The notes under the pieces were generated by a model. It made no database searches. It saw only the letters and a list, made by a program, of their open reading frames with translations, and had not been told where the DNA came from. Below are positions 28,685 to 38,502 of a DNA stretch of 64,000 nucleotides, one piece after another; position 1 is the first letter of the stretch, and every line of letters begins with the position of its first letter. The stretch comes from Draconibacterium sediminis (lineage in GTDB: Bacteria > Bacteroidota > Bacteroidia > Bacteroidales > Prolixibacteraceae), in contig NZ_JRHC01000001.1 of the NCBI RefSeq assembly GCF_000949475.1, forward strand, positions 1,860,001 through 1,924,000, in the 5' to 3' direction. The translations under genes were made by a program, and so were the position numbers.

Positions 28685-30430
28685 ATGAGGCAATTAGTAT
28701 TCTGTTTAATCATTGCAATATTACACGGATGTACTTCATCACAATCTAAAATTGATGGTACTTTATTTAAGTGGGAACCGATTACCATGTCTTTTATTGG
28801 TCCCAATTTTACTGAGTCGTCCGAAGTATTCAGAAATTATCGTTTAAATGTTACTTTTTATAACGAAAAGGATACGCTGATTGTGCCTGGTTATTTTGCC
28901 GCCGATGGCGATGCCGCAAATACATCTGCAAATTCTGGGAATATTTGGCAGGTTGTTTTTACACCCACCAAAGAGGGTGTTTGGTCTTACAAGGTTTCGT
29001 TTCAGTACGGCAAAGATTTGGCCGCCAGCCTTGACCCAAACGAAGGAAAGCCTCTCGCTTTTGATGGTGAAACCGGGAATTTTGAGGTGAACGGAATAAA
29101 TCCCAATGCAAAAGGAGCTTATGCCAAAGGGAAATTAATATACGTTGGACAACGCTATCTTCAGTATACCGGAACGGGTGAATGGCTTATAAAAGCCGGC
29201 CCCGGAGGCCCTGAAAACTTTTTTGGGTACGTTGATTTTGACAGCACTTTTAACGTGTCGGGAGGTATTAACGACAGCGCCTTAGGGCCTGACGGCCTGC
29301 ACAAGTACTCGCCTCACATACAGGATTGGAAAGAGGGTGATCCTGTGTGGAAAGGCGATAAGGGTAAAGCCATAGTTGGAAGCATTAATTACCTGGCCGA
29401 AAAAGGTGTAAACTCGCTTTACCTGGTAGTAAACAATGTAAACGGAGATGGACGGGATTGTTGGCCCTGGGCCGGGTATAACGATCGAGATATTTATGAT
29501 GTTTCAAAATTGGCGCAGTGGAATATCGTTTTCAAACATATGAATGAAAAGGGAATTCAACTGGATTTTTTGTTTTGGGAATCTGAAAATACCACCTTGT
29601 TGAATAATGGTAATTTGGGCGTGGAAAGAAAAATTTATTACCGCGAGTTACTTGCACGTTTTGGGCATTTGCCTGCAATACGATGGAATATATCGGAAGA
29701 ACCAACAGCAACGCCAGAACAGATTTTGGCCGATGTGGATTTTATCAGTCGCATTGATCCATATGGTCACGCAGTTGGAGTTCACTGCGGATATACCGTT
29801 GAACGTCGCGACAATGAATATCCTCCTCTGCTTGGAAAAGAAAATTTTGACGGGGCATTTATGCAATGCCACGAGAACTTGCACGACGAAGTTAAACGCT
29901 GGCTTCAGAAGTCCGAAAAATCAGGTAAAAAATGGGTGGTAAGTGTCGATGAATCTTTACCAAACCATCCTGCTGATATCGAAAAGGTTCGTCGCGAATT
30001 TTGGGAAGTAGTTACCGCCGGAGGAGAAGGCTACGATGTGTATTTCGGCTATGGAACCGGAACATGTGATATTGCCAATGAAGACTTCCGTAATCGCGAT
30101 AAAAAGTGGAGCCAGTTAGCTATAGGATTAGATTTCTTTAACAACACCGAGTTGAATCAGCTTCTCCCATATATGAAGAACTATGATGATTTGGGAACAG
30201 GGTATATTCTTGCAAAACCAGGAGAGATGTATGTAATGTACACCACCCTGGATAAAAATACCATTGATTTGACCGACTTTACTCAAGAGTTTGAGATCGA
30301 CTGGCTCGATATTAATAACGAAAGCGGACTTTTAAAAGGCAGTATCGAAAAGGTAATGGGGGGCCAGATTGTTGATTTGGGGAATGCCCCGTCAACAAAA
30401 ACAGATTGGGTGGTTTGGATTCATTATTAG
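28685..30430 (+). CDS. DUF5060-containing glycoside hydrolase, lipoprotein
   Basis: 581 residues, two bases after the previous gene. Lipobox LHGC with Cys16. An N-terminal DUF5060 beta-sandwich (about 25-130, with FKWEPITMSF and IWQVVFTPTKEGVW) precedes a TIM barrel (about 140-500) and a small C-terminal beta domain. The candidate acid/base Glu lies in RWNISEEP and the nucleophile in VVSVDESLP, as in clan GH-A-like retaining enzymes. DUF5060 proteins occur in algal-glycan loci, but the activity of this one is unknown. Translational coupling with both neighbours is likely from the spacing. Confidence 0.75.
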   Translation: MRQLVFCLIIAILHGCTSSQSKIDGTLFKWEPITMSFIGPNFTESSEVFRNYRLNVTFYNEKDTLIVPGYFAADGDAANTSANSGNIWQVVFTPTKEGVWSYKVSFQYGKDLAASLDPNEGKPLAFDGETGNFEVNGINPNAKGAYAKGKLIYVGQRYLQYTGTGEWLIKAGPGGPENFFGYVDFDSTFNVSGGINDSALGPDGLHKYSPHIQDWKEGDPVWKGDKGKAIVGSINYLAEKGVNSLYLVVNNVNGDGRDCWPWAGYNDRDIYDVSKLAQWNIVFKHMNEKGIQLDFLFWESENTTLLNNGNLGVERKIYYRELLARFGHLPAIRWNISEEPTATPEQILADVDFISRIDPYGHAVGVHCGYTVERRDNEYPPLLGKENFDGAFMQCHENLHDEVKRWLQKSEKSGKKWVVSVDESLPNHPADIEKVRREFWEVVTAGGEGYDVYFGYGTGTCDIANEDFRNRDKKWSQLAIGLDFFNNTELNQLLPYMKNYDDLGTGYILAKPGEMYVMYTTLDKNTIDLTDFTQEFEIDWLDINNESGLLKGSIEKVMGGQIVDLGNAPSTKTDWVVWIHY

Positions 30431-30439
30431 GATTATTAC

Positions 30440-31969
30440 ATGGAAAAGAGAAAAAATATGAACTCCGGATTTGCATGCAGCCTGATTTTCATTCTTTACT
30501 TTCTGGCAGGATGTGAAACAAAAACCAAGCTTTTTGTTGAAGAGCTTCCCAAACACCGGATTATTGTTTTAACTGATATATTAAATGAACCTGATGATTC
30601 GCAGACTTTGGTTCGGCTGCTGATGTACTCAAATGAGGTAGATATTGAAGGGCTCATTGCTGTGTCCTCTTGTCATCAGTACAAGGGAAAAAACGATCCA
30701 AATCCAGACAGGAATACCGTTCATCCGGATGAAATTAGAAAATACATCAGCGCATATGGTGAGGTACGCGAAAATCTATTGAAGCATAAGGATGGCTGGC
30801 CAACCACGGCTTATTTAATGGAGGTAGTTGGTGCTGGCCCGGAAGGATTTGGAACCCGGGATATTGGGCCTGGGCTGTCAACCTCTGGCTCTGAGATAAT
30901 TTGTAATGCCATAAAGAAGCATGATAAGCGACCACTTTATATCATCATTAATGGAGGGGCCAATTGTTTGGCACAGGGACTCATCGATTTGGGACAACAA
31001 AAATCGGGGGAAGAACTCGACGAGTTGTTAAAAAATGTACGGGTATGTGATAATGCAGGACAAGACAATGCCGGAGCCTGGATAGCTCATAATTATCCCG
31101 ATTTACACTATAAACGAAGCTCACATCAGGTTTACAATTTTATGAATCAGACGGGGCCCGCAGTTTGGGATACTACCTGGTATCCTGGGAAAGCCCAACA
31201 TTTGTGGGCTGCAGAACATATACAAAACAACCATGGTGCACTGGGAGCAATTTATCCTACCCGCATGCGATGGAAAGATCCGACTACCTTCAGTACAATC
31301 GAAGGGGGAGGTAGCGGAAACTTTATCGGTTTTGTAAACAGAGGACTTTACCATCCTGAACACATAGATTGGGGAGGCTGGGGTGGTCGTTTTAAAACTG
31401 AAAAGGAAAAAAATATTTATGCCAATCAGCTGAAATGGGCAGAAGAAGATTTGTTTTATTCTGAAGATGAATTTAAACCCTACTTTATGTACCCCGAAAC
31501 CAGCGATAACTGGACCGATCCGATTACCGGAAAAGAATACAATGGCATTGGTGTGCCAATATTTCGGTGGCGACGCGCTTATCAGAACGACTTTAGGGCA
31601 CGAATGGATTGGTGCGTAGATGATTTCCTCACGGCCAACCACAATCCGGTTGCCGCTGTAAACGGAGATAAAACCGACGGTATAGTTCATGTGAACGTAA
31701 TAGCAGGGAGTACAGTAATGCTAGATGCTTCTGCTTCAACAGACCCCGATTCTGATGAATTGTCTTTTCGGTGGTTTTTTTACTCTGAGGCAGGAACTTA
31801 CCAAGGTTCAGTTCAATTGAGTGAAAAGGATAATGCGGCAACGGAAATCCATGTGCCCGTAGATGCTGGCGGAAAACAAATTCATATTATTCTGGAAGTA
31901 GAAGACAAACATCCCGAAGTTCCGCTAACTGCATATCGAAGAGTTATTATAAAAGCAACCAATAAATAA
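30440..31969 (+). CDS. DUF1593 nucleoside-hydrolase-like lipoprotein
   Basis: 509 residues; lipobox LAGC with Cys25. The N-terminal domain (about 38-395) has LTDILNEPDDSQTLVRLL, which mirrors the Asp-rich calcium site of inosine-uridine nucleoside hydrolases, and IIINGGANCLAQGL. A PKD-like beta domain (about 410-509) includes ASTDPDSDELSFRWFFY. This two-domain order is the DUF1593 family. Its reaction is unknown to me; hydrolysis of an N- or O-glycosidic bond is suggested by the fold. A shorter relative is at 52469. Confidence 0.85.
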   Translation: MEKRKNMNSGFACSLIFILYFLAGCETKTKLFVEELPKHRIIVLTDILNEPDDSQTLVRLLMYSNEVDIEGLIAVSSCHQYKGKNDPNPDRNTVHPDEIRKYISAYGEVRENLLKHKDGWPTTAYLMEVVGAGPEGFGTRDIGPGLSTSGSEIICNAIKKHDKRPLYIIINGGANCLAQGLIDLGQQKSGEELDELLKNVRVCDNAGQDNAGAWIAHNYPDLHYKRSSHQVYNFMNQTGPAVWDTTWYPGKAQHLWAAEHIQNNHGALGAIYPTRMRWKDPTTFSTIEGGGSGNFIGFVNRGLYHPEHIDWGGWGGRFKTEKEKNIYANQLKWAEEDLFYSEDEFKPYFMYPETSDNWTDPITGKEYNGIGVPIFRWRRAYQNDFRARMDWCVDDFLTANHNPVAAVNGDKTDGIVHVNVIAGSTVMLDASASTDPDSDELSFRWFFYSEAGTYQGSVQLSEKDNAATEIHVPVDAGGKQIHIILEVEDKHPEVPLTAYRRVIIKATNK

Positions 31970-31976
31970 TTACAAA

Positions 31977-32765
31977 ATGAGAATAATTACCAAAATAGGT
32001 ATCGTACTAACAGCATTATTTGTGGCATGTAGTGCCAATAATGGTTCCGTTCCATTATTTAACGGGAAAAACCTGGATGGATGGACCATTCAACTTCGAA
32101 AAGGTGGCAATGGTCTGGAAGAAAAAGTATTTGGTGTTAACAATAGTGGAGAGGTTCATGTATTTCAAGGATTGCCCGATAGATACCAGCTTGGTACCGG
32201 ATCTGATACACATGGAATGATTTGGACAAATAAGGAATACAGCATGTTTCATTTCCGGTTCGAATATAAGTGGGGCAAAAAGATCTGCAATAATTTTCAT
32301 CAGTTTCAGTACGATGCAGGATGTTATTACCATGTAAATGATCAGGAAATATGGCCCAAGGGTATCGAATATCAAATTCGGTACAATCACGAAACCAACG
32401 AGAATCATACCGGTGATTTCTGGGCGTCAAGTGTGGATTTCCAATGGTATGTAAATGATAATAATGAGTTCTTACCTCCGGCAGAAGGGGGAAAACCAAT
32501 GGAGAAAAGAATGGGAGAACATCGCGCCAAAAGAACCGATAACTACCATGCACTTGATGATGAGTGGAATATCTGTGAAGTTATCGTTATGGGCGACAAG
32601 TATGCCATTCATAAACTGAACGGGGAGATCGTGAATTATGCAACTGATTTGGGGAGATCATCAGGTATAATTGGGCTGCAATCTGAGACTGCGGAGATTT
32701 TCTACCGCAATATTGAGATAAAGGAATTTTATGAATTTATTCCGGCTGAAGAATTTCTAAAATAG
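31977..32765 (+). CDS. DUF1080 domain lipoprotein
   Basis: 262 residues; lipobox FVAC with Cys18. A single DUF1080 domain fills the mature protein: PLFNGKNLDGWTIQ at the start, the EYSMFHFRFEYKWG strand, WPKGIEYQIR, and EIFYRNIEIKEF at the end. It resembles the DUF1080 protein at 55514 more than the C-terminal domain at 24722. Some DUF1080 proteins hydrolyse 3-keto-glycosides made by Gfo/Idh-type dehydrogenases; no such dehydrogenase is present in the window. Seven bases separate it from each neighbour. Confidence 0.88.
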   Translation: MRIITKIGIVLTALFVACSANNGSVPLFNGKNLDGWTIQLRKGGNGLEEKVFGVNNSGEVHVFQGLPDRYQLGTGSDTHGMIWTNKEYSMFHFRFEYKWGKKICNNFHQFQYDAGCYYHVNDQEIWPKGIEYQIRYNHETNENHTGDFWASSVDFQWYVNDNNEFLPPAEGGKPMEKRMGEHRAKRTDNYHALDDEWNICEVIVMGDKYAIHKLNGEIVNYATDLGRSSGIIGLQSETAEIFYRNIEIKEFYEFIPAEEFLK

Positions 32766-32772
32766 ATGAGGT

Positions 32773-33822
32773 ATGAGAAGAATAATTCTTGTTGTATTGC
32801 TGTTTAAAGTGTGCCTGCTTTATGCACAAATGAAACCCAATACCAATTTACCTTATAATCCGATGCCCCCGTATCTGGAGAAAATAACAACTTTCGGGCA
32901 ACGTTGCGATTGGTCGCACGATGGGAAACATCTTATTTTTCTGGAAAAGACTTTTGGCGATGTATACGAAGTTGAAGTAGAAACAGGAATATTAACGCCA
33001 CTTACCCATCATTTTTTTCACGAAGGATTTGTTCGGGCCTTGTACCTGGCTAATGGCGATATCTTATTATCCGGGGCGAAAACCTTCGATGCCACTGAAC
33101 CTTGGAAAAGCCGTAGCCCTGAAAATGCCGAACTTTGGGTGTTAAAACGCGATTTGTCAGGTCCGCCAACACCGCTGGGAGTATTTTGTAAAGAAGGGCC
33201 AACCTGCTCGCGAAAACAAATGAAAATAGCCTGGACGGTTGACGATATTTACATGGCCGATATTGTATATAAAAATGGTATTCCTCAATTGTCTGAAATT
33301 GATACTCTTGTTAAATCTGAAAACCTTCCGGAACCCCTGAATGGTTGGCGATTGGAAACCCAGAACTTCAGACCTCCTTTTGATAACGAACTGATTTTTA
33401 ACGCACATTTTCCCTCCGTAGAATACGAAGCAGAGGTAATGGGCATCGATTTACAAACCGGAAAAATTGTAAACTATTCGCAACGGGAAGACCGTTACGA
33501 CGAGCCGGAGGGAATTTTCCCCGATGGAAAACACATTTTGGTGGAAAGTACCCGACACCATCCTAAACGGGGAGAAAGAACCACCTGGGATTACATCGAT
33601 TTGTATAAACTTTCTTTGGATGGTTCGGCCGAAATGGAACGACTTACCTTTTTTAACGAAGGATTAAAATTCAAAGCAACAAATCCGGTGGTAAGTGATG
33701 ATGGACGATATATGGCTTTTCAGTATTCAATTGTTGGAGAAACAACTGGTATTGGACATGGAATTTTGATTTGGGATTTTGAAAAACAAAAACAGTATAA
33801 AAAACAACAAAATGAGCAATAG
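32773..33822 (+). CDS. PD40/TolB-like beta-propeller protein, exported
   Basis: 349 residues; signal peptide ends at LLYAQ. Repeated blades with the pattern WSHDGKHLIF, FPDGKHILVES and VSDDGRYMAFQYS mark a TolB/PD40-type propeller. Oligogalacturonate lyases (PL22) use a similar scaffold, but I cannot see their full signature, so catalysis is open and a binding role is equally possible. The C-terminus (IWDFEKQKQYKKQQNEQ) is basic and polar, and overlaps the start of the next sulfatase by 11 bases. Confidence 0.7.
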   Translation: MRRIILVVLLFKVCLLYAQMKPNTNLPYNPMPPYLEKITTFGQRCDWSHDGKHLIFLEKTFGDVYEVEVETGILTPLTHHFFHEGFVRALYLANGDILLSGAKTFDATEPWKSRSPENAELWVLKRDLSGPPTPLGVFCKEGPTCSRKQMKIAWTVDDIYMADIVYKNGIPQLSEIDTLVKSENLPEPLNGWRLETQNFRPPFDNELIFNAHFPSVEYEAEVMGIDLQTGKIVNYSQREDRYDEPEGIFPDGKHILVESTRHHPKRGERTTWDYIDLYKLSLDGSAEMERLTFFNEGLKFKATNPVVSDDGRYMAFQYSIVGETTGIGHGILIWDFEKQKQYKKQQNEQ

Positions 33823-35233
33823 ATTTTTACTCGCATGGATTCTTATCTTGTCTTTGCACAACTGGGCAGCATTTGGCAGCTCATCACAAAAAAAGCAACA
33901 AATGCCAAACATTATTCTGGTTTTTGTCGATGATCTCGGATACGGAGATTTAGGTTGCTATGGTCAAAAATTGATACAAACACCCAATATCGATAATATG
34001 GCAGAACAAGGTATTCGTTTTACCGATTTTTATGCCTCAAGTCCGGTTTGTGCCCCATCTCGCTGCGGGTTAATGACCGGAGAACATGCAGGTACAGCGT
34101 GGATTCGTCACAATATGAACGTGTTACCAATGGGGCAAATGCCTATTCCTGATGAAGAAATTACTATTGCAGAAATATTGCAGGACAATGGATACAAAAC
34201 CGCAGCCTTTGGTAAATGGTCGTTGGGGGCTCCCTGTAATTCCGGGGATCCTCAAAAACAGGGATTCGATCATTTTTTTGGATATTACTGCCAATGTTAT
34301 GCTCATAATTACTTTCCGGAGGTACTTTGGAAAGATGGTGATTCAATTTTGCTAAAAAATGAAACCACTCCTGTTCATGTAAATTTTATCGATTATCCTT
34401 TATCATATGCCACAAAAAAAGTGGAGTATTCTGCCGATTTGATTTTTGATGAGGCATTAAAGTTTGTGGAAGATAATCGCGATAATCCATTCTTTTTGTA
34501 CTACGCTTCGGCGTTGCCGCATTCAAATGGCGAGGCTCCTGTTAACGAGAGATTTGAAATACCGGATTGGGGGATTTATGCCGATTCGGCCTGGACACCA
34601 GTAGAAAAAGGTTACGCGGCAATGGTTACCTTGCTTGATAAACAAATGGGGGAAATTAATGATAAACTTACCGAGTTGGGAATTGCTGATAATACCCTGG
34701 TAATTTTTACCAGCGATAATGGCCCAACCAAATTTGCCAAACGTTTTGAAAGTGCAGGAGCTCTGCGTGGCCGAAAACGCGATTTGTACGAAGGTGGAAT
34801 CCGGGTACCTCTTGTTGCACGTTGGCCAGGTATTATTGCTTCCGGAGAAACTGTTTCAAAGCCCGCTGCCATGTACGATTTAATGCCAACTTTTGCCGAA
34901 ATCATCAATGCCGAAATTCCTGAAGAATGTAATGGTGAACCGATTAATGCATTTGTTAAAGATAAAAGACATTCACAAAAGCGGTATTTGTACTGGGAGT
35001 TTTACGAAGGCGATCGGGCTCCCAAACAGGCAGTGCGTAAAGGAGATTGGAAGCTTCTTCGTTTTAATTTTGACAGCCCAGAAAAAAGCGAACCAGAGTT
35101 GTATAACCTGGCTAACGACTTTGGGGAGAAGAAGAACCTTGCAAAAGAGTATCCTGAGGTGGTCAAAAAACTGTCGAAGATTATGGACGAGGCACACAAG
35201 AATTATCAATTTGCTGATGTAGATCCAAAATAG
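33812..35233 (+). CDS. S1-family sulfatase, exported
   Basis: 473 residues from ATG 33812, which lies inside the end of the preceding gene; an in-frame TTG at 33779 would extend it but is unlikely. Signal segment about 5-22, no lipobox. Formylglycine motif CAPSR at Cys80; Asp40-Asp41 in FVDDLGYGD; FTSDNGPT. TGEHAG, GDPQKQGFDHFFGYYCQ and KPAAMYDLMPTFAE make it a close relative in style of the sulfatase at 4605. Last gene of the compact unit D; no clear terminator follows. Confidence 0.93.
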   Translation: MSNRFLLAWILILSLHNWAAFGSSSQKKQQMPNIILVFVDDLGYGDLGCYGQKLIQTPNIDNMAEQGIRFTDFYASSPVCAPSRCGLMTGEHAGTAWIRHNMNVLPMGQMPIPDEEITIAEILQDNGYKTAAFGKWSLGAPCNSGDPQKQGFDHFFGYYCQCYAHNYFPEVLWKDGDSILLKNETTPVHVNFIDYPLSYATKKVEYSADLIFDEALKFVEDNRDNPFFLYYASALPHSNGEAPVNERFEIPDWGIYADSAWTPVEKGYAAMVTLLDKQMGEINDKLTELGIADNTLVIFTSDNGPTKFAKRFESAGALRGRKRDLYEGGIRVPLVARWPGIIASGETVSKPAAMYDLMPTFAEIINAEIPEECNGEPINAFVKDKRHSQKRYLYWEFYEGDRAPKQAVRKGDWKLLRFNFDSPEKSEPELYNLANDFGEKKNLAKEYPEVVKKLSKIMDEAHKNYQFADVDPK

Positions 35234-35310
35234 TCAGGTGTTATTTTTTGTACTGGCGGTGAAGTCAACGTATTGTTTGATGCTGACTTATTTTTTGGTA
35301 TGCACAAATA

Positions 35311-35364
35311 GGCTTAAAGAATGTACAAACAACCAACTCAATGAATCAATTTTAAACTTATTTG
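35311..35364 (+). promoter_or_regulatory. Candidate regulator-controlled promoter, unit E
   Basis: GGC at 35311, TGTACAAACAACC at 35322, and CTTATTTG at 35357-35364, one base closer than at the other promoters and with a weaker match at the first two positions of the -7 box. The GGC-TGT distance is 11. The 18 bases from GGC (GGCTTAAAGAATGTACAA) closely match those before the SusC at 44480. The start codon follows 37 bases later. Confidence 0.55.
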
Positions 35365-35401
35365 CAAAAAAAAAATCATAAACCATATAACTTGATAATT
35401 C

Positions 35402-36649
35402 ATGATGAAGTCTTTTTATTTATTTCTACTAGTTGCAATTGTAGTTTCAGCTTGTACTGTTTCTAGTAAAACAGATTCAACAATAAAATCGGTTAAAACG
35501 CGTATTCAATCCCGTAATTATCCTTCGTTATTTCAGGCTTGGTATGGAATTGATATGCCCGAATATCCGCAAACCACCAATGAACAACGTTTGCAGGCAG
35601 CCGCAAAACACGATTTGCTGTGGGAAGAACCATTAAGTCAGTTAGGCGAAAATGTTGATCTTACCCTAGGGCTTGTTTGGGATCATGATAATCATGGATT
35701 GGCAACTAATTTTACTGAAGAAAGTCTGTCTCATGCTTTGGCGAATAGAAAACGCATGTTGGAACTGAATCCGAACATGATATTTTTATTTGAGGTGCGC
35801 TGGCGGGATGCTCCAATGAGCTTCTTACCTGAAAACAGTGACTGGTGGCTACGTAACGATGAAGGGGAAATTGTAAAAGGTTGGCTGGGAGGCTGGGAGC
35901 CTTTTTATATGTTGAATTATAATAATCAGGATTTTCAGGAAAACGTGGCGCGTCAATGCAAAATTGCCATCGAAAGCGGGGTATATGATGGTGTGATGTT
36001 TGACTGGAGTGGCCATCTTGAAATCATTAAAAAAACACGAGCTGCCATTGGCGACTCTGCTTTAATAATCGTAAACATTCACGATGATATTCACCATGGT
36101 ATGGATTATCAACCGTACATAAACGGCTCTTTTATGGAATTGAATCCTATTGACAGCCTGAGTTTACCTGTTGATGAACTTGTGTTGAATAGCAAAGATG
36201 ATGTAAATGCACGTACCTGGGATAACATAAGAGATGCTTTAATATGGTTTGAAGAAAACCTACAAGAACCCAGAATTAATTGTTGCGAGGTATGGGGAAA
36301 CCGCGATGATCTCTCGCGTATGCGCGCCGTAACAACATTAACTCTAACACACTCTGATGGCTACACTTTGTATGCTGATCCAAATCCATTGAAAACTCCG
36401 GACCACTATCACGACTGGTACCCGTTTTGGGATGCTGATCTGGGAAAACCACTTGGCAAGAGAATAGACAGGGAAGACGGTGCTACTTTACGCGAATTTG
36501 AAAATGGTACGGTGGTGTATAACCATTACGGGAATAATTCAGTTAAAATTGAATTTAACGAAGAGTACAAACGCATCTCGGATGGTAGCACAGACAAAGT
36601 ATTTAATGTTAATGGTCGCGATGGAGATATTTTTTTAAAGATCAAATAG
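35402..36649 (+). CDS. GHL15-like putative glycoside hydrolase, lipoprotein
   Basis: 415 residues; lipobox VSAC with Cys18. A TIM-barrel-like sequence with SLFQAWYGID near the start, DLTLGLVWDHDNHG, and VYDGVMFDWSGHLE, where the Asp of DGVMFDW stands at a barrel strand end as in hypothetical glycosyl hydrolase families of the GHL15 type. NCCEVWGNRDDLSRMRA and HSDGYTLYADPNP are conserved-looking blocks late in the barrel. No activity is known to me. It is the first gene of the unit with the symporter and cytoplasmic GH27, so it may act just before uptake into the cytoplasm. Confidence 0.6.
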   Translation: MMKSFYLFLLVAIVVSACTVSSKTDSTIKSVKTRIQSRNYPSLFQAWYGIDMPEYPQTTNEQRLQAAAKHDLLWEEPLSQLGENVDLTLGLVWDHDNHGLATNFTEESLSHALANRKRMLELNPNMIFLFEVRWRDAPMSFLPENSDWWLRNDEGEIVKGWLGGWEPFYMLNYNNQDFQENVARQCKIAIESGVYDGVMFDWSGHLEIIKKTRAAIGDSALIIVNIHDDIHHGMDYQPYINGSFMELNPIDSLSLPVDELVLNSKDDVNARTWDNIRDALIWFEENLQEPRINCCEVWGNRDDLSRMRAVTTLTLTHSDGYTLYADPNPLKTPDHYHDWYPFWDADLGKPLGKRIDREDGATLREFENGTVVYNHYGNNSVKIEFNEEYKRISDGSTDKVFNVNGRDGDIFLKIK

Positions 36650-36675
36650 ATTAACTAATTCATAATCTGGAAAAT

Positions 36676-38475
36676 ATGGCTTTGCATTGGCTCGATTTTA
36701 CTGCCTTTTTTACTTACTTCATTTTACTCAGTGTTATTGGCTGGCTGGCAGGAAGAAGTAAAAAACAAATGGCATCTGATTACTTTTTGGCAGGGAAATC
36801 ATTACCCTGGTATGTTGTTGGTAGTTCGTATATTGCCGCAAATATAAGTACCGAACATTTTTTAGGAATGATTGGTGCCGCTGTACTTTATGGTATTGTG
36901 GTTGCAACTCCTGAATGGAGTGCAGTTATTGCTTTTACCTTTCTGATTTGGTTGTTCATTCCTTTTCTTCTTTCTTCGAAAGTATATACAACTCCCGAGT
37001 TTCTGGAAAAAAGATTTAATAGGCAAATTCGGTTTATTTTCGCTTTAATAACAATAATTGCAAATATTTCCGCATTTATGGCACCCGTAATTTATGGCGG
37101 AGGATTAATTGTAGAAGAAGCCTTAGGATTTAACCAGTTGTTTGGATTGAATGTTGAAGCAATTAACAATGGTGCCGCCACAAACTGGGGATTGTTTTTC
37201 TCAATTGCCTTAATTGCTTTCGCTGCCGGAATATGGGCCATATGGGGGGGCTTAAAATCCGTGGCCTGGATGGATGTACTTACAATAGTAATAATGGTTG
37301 CCGGCGGATTAACCGTAACAATTCTCGGATTGGCTTACATTAGCGATGGACAAGGTATTGTTGCCGGCTTCAGGAAAATGGTTGATATTAATACCGCTAA
37401 TAGTGGCTGGACAAAAGAATGGCTTGATACACATGTGGTAAATATCCTGAATGGTGCAACAGAGGGGGCTTCTTATAAACGACTTTCGGTATTGCAACCC
37501 ATTAATCACAGCGTTACGCCATGGACTCACTGGGTGTTTTCATTCTTCTACATTGGCTTGTGGTACACGGTAATAAACCAACACATGATTCAAAAGGTGT
37601 TTGCAGCAAAAGATATCTTTCATGCACGTATGGGAATGGTATTTGCTTCGTTTTTGAAGCTCTTACTACCTTTTATAGTTGTTATACCCGGATTGATCTA
37701 TTTTGCAATGAATCCTGATTTTCTGCATAGTAATAATTGGAACTTTATGCGAGAAGAGGCCAATAAAACATATATTTTGATGATTGGCAGATTAGTGCCT
37801 GTGTTTTTAACAGGATTTCTGTTGGCAGCCTTATTTGGAGCAATTCAAAGCACAGTTAGTTCAGTACTCAATTCGACCTCAACCATTTTTACTATGGACT
37901 TTTATAAAGAGTACTTAAACAAAGAAGCAAGCGAAAGAAAAGAAATTAGAATGGGTAAGATATCCGGAACTGTAATTCTCATATTTTCCATAGCACTGGC
38001 TATTTTTCTGGCGCTAACCAAAATAAACATCTTTGTGTATATACAAACCATGTATACGTTTATTGCTCCGCCATTTTCAGCTATTTTTCTTATCGGTATG
38101 TTGTGGCGGCGGATTAATGGTAAAGATGCTTTGTTTGCCATTATTGGTGGTTTTGCTCTGGCTGCCATTTTAAAATACCTGGAACTTGGACCATTGGCAG
38201 AGGTAGATACACCATTTGCCAATTTTATTAAACCCTTTGCCAATCAGGGATTAATTGTGTGGGGATTTAGTATGTTAATTGCTGCAGTTTCAGGATTAAT
38301 TACTCCACCACCTGCTCCTGAAAATGTAGGAGACGGACTTGCTTTCAATTTCAGAAAGATGAGCCTGTTAAAAGGTGGACTGGGCACTAATTGGTACAAC
38401 AGTGTTACGCTTTGGTGGGGCATCTGTTTCTTGCTGATGATCGTGTTTGTTTTGGTGTTTTCGTTGTATATATAA
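36676..38475 (+). CDS. Sodium/solute symporter (SSS family)
   Basis: 599 residues with about 13-14 membrane helices and no cleavable signal peptide. SDYFLAGKSLPWYVVGSSYIA and the ANISTEHFLGMIG segment are typical of the SGLT-like branch of the solute:sodium symporter family, which imports monosaccharides or small glycosides across the inner membrane with sodium. WAIWGGLKSVAWMDVLTI is the usual helix 5 region. Located 26 bases after the GHL15-like gene and 27 bases before a GH27 that lacks a signal peptide, it is the likely route of the final saccharide into the cytoplasm. Confidence 0.93.
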   Translation: MALHWLDFTAFFTYFILLSVIGWLAGRSKKQMASDYFLAGKSLPWYVVGSSYIAANISTEHFLGMIGAAVLYGIVVATPEWSAVIAFTFLIWLFIPFLLSSKVYTTPEFLEKRFNRQIRFIFALITIIANISAFMAPVIYGGGLIVEEALGFNQLFGLNVEAINNGAATNWGLFFSIALIAFAAGIWAIWGGLKSVAWMDVLTIVIMVAGGLTVTILGLAYISDGQGIVAGFRKMVDINTANSGWTKEWLDTHVVNILNGATEGASYKRLSVLQPINHSVTPWTHWVFSFFYIGLWYTVINQHMIQKVFAAKDIFHARMGMVFASFLKLLLPFIVVIPGLIYFAMNPDFLHSNNWNFMREEANKTYILMIGRLVPVFLTGFLLAALFGAIQSTVSSVLNSTSTIFTMDFYKEYLNKEASERKEIRMGKISGTVILIFSIALAIFLALTKINIFVYIQTMYTFIAPPFSAIFLIGMLWRRINGKDALFAIIGGFALAAILKYLELGPLAEVDTPFANFIKPFANQGLIVWGFSMLIAAVSGLITPPPAPENVGDGLAFNFRKMSLLKGGLGTNWYNSVTLWWGICFLLMIVFVLVFSLYI

Positions 38476-38502
38476 TCGAATGATAAGGATAGATTTTTTT
38501 GA

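Noticed and set aside
31121-31690. 189-codon frame on the - strand
   Set aside because: It is the complement of the well-supported DUF1593 gene and has no recognisable domain.
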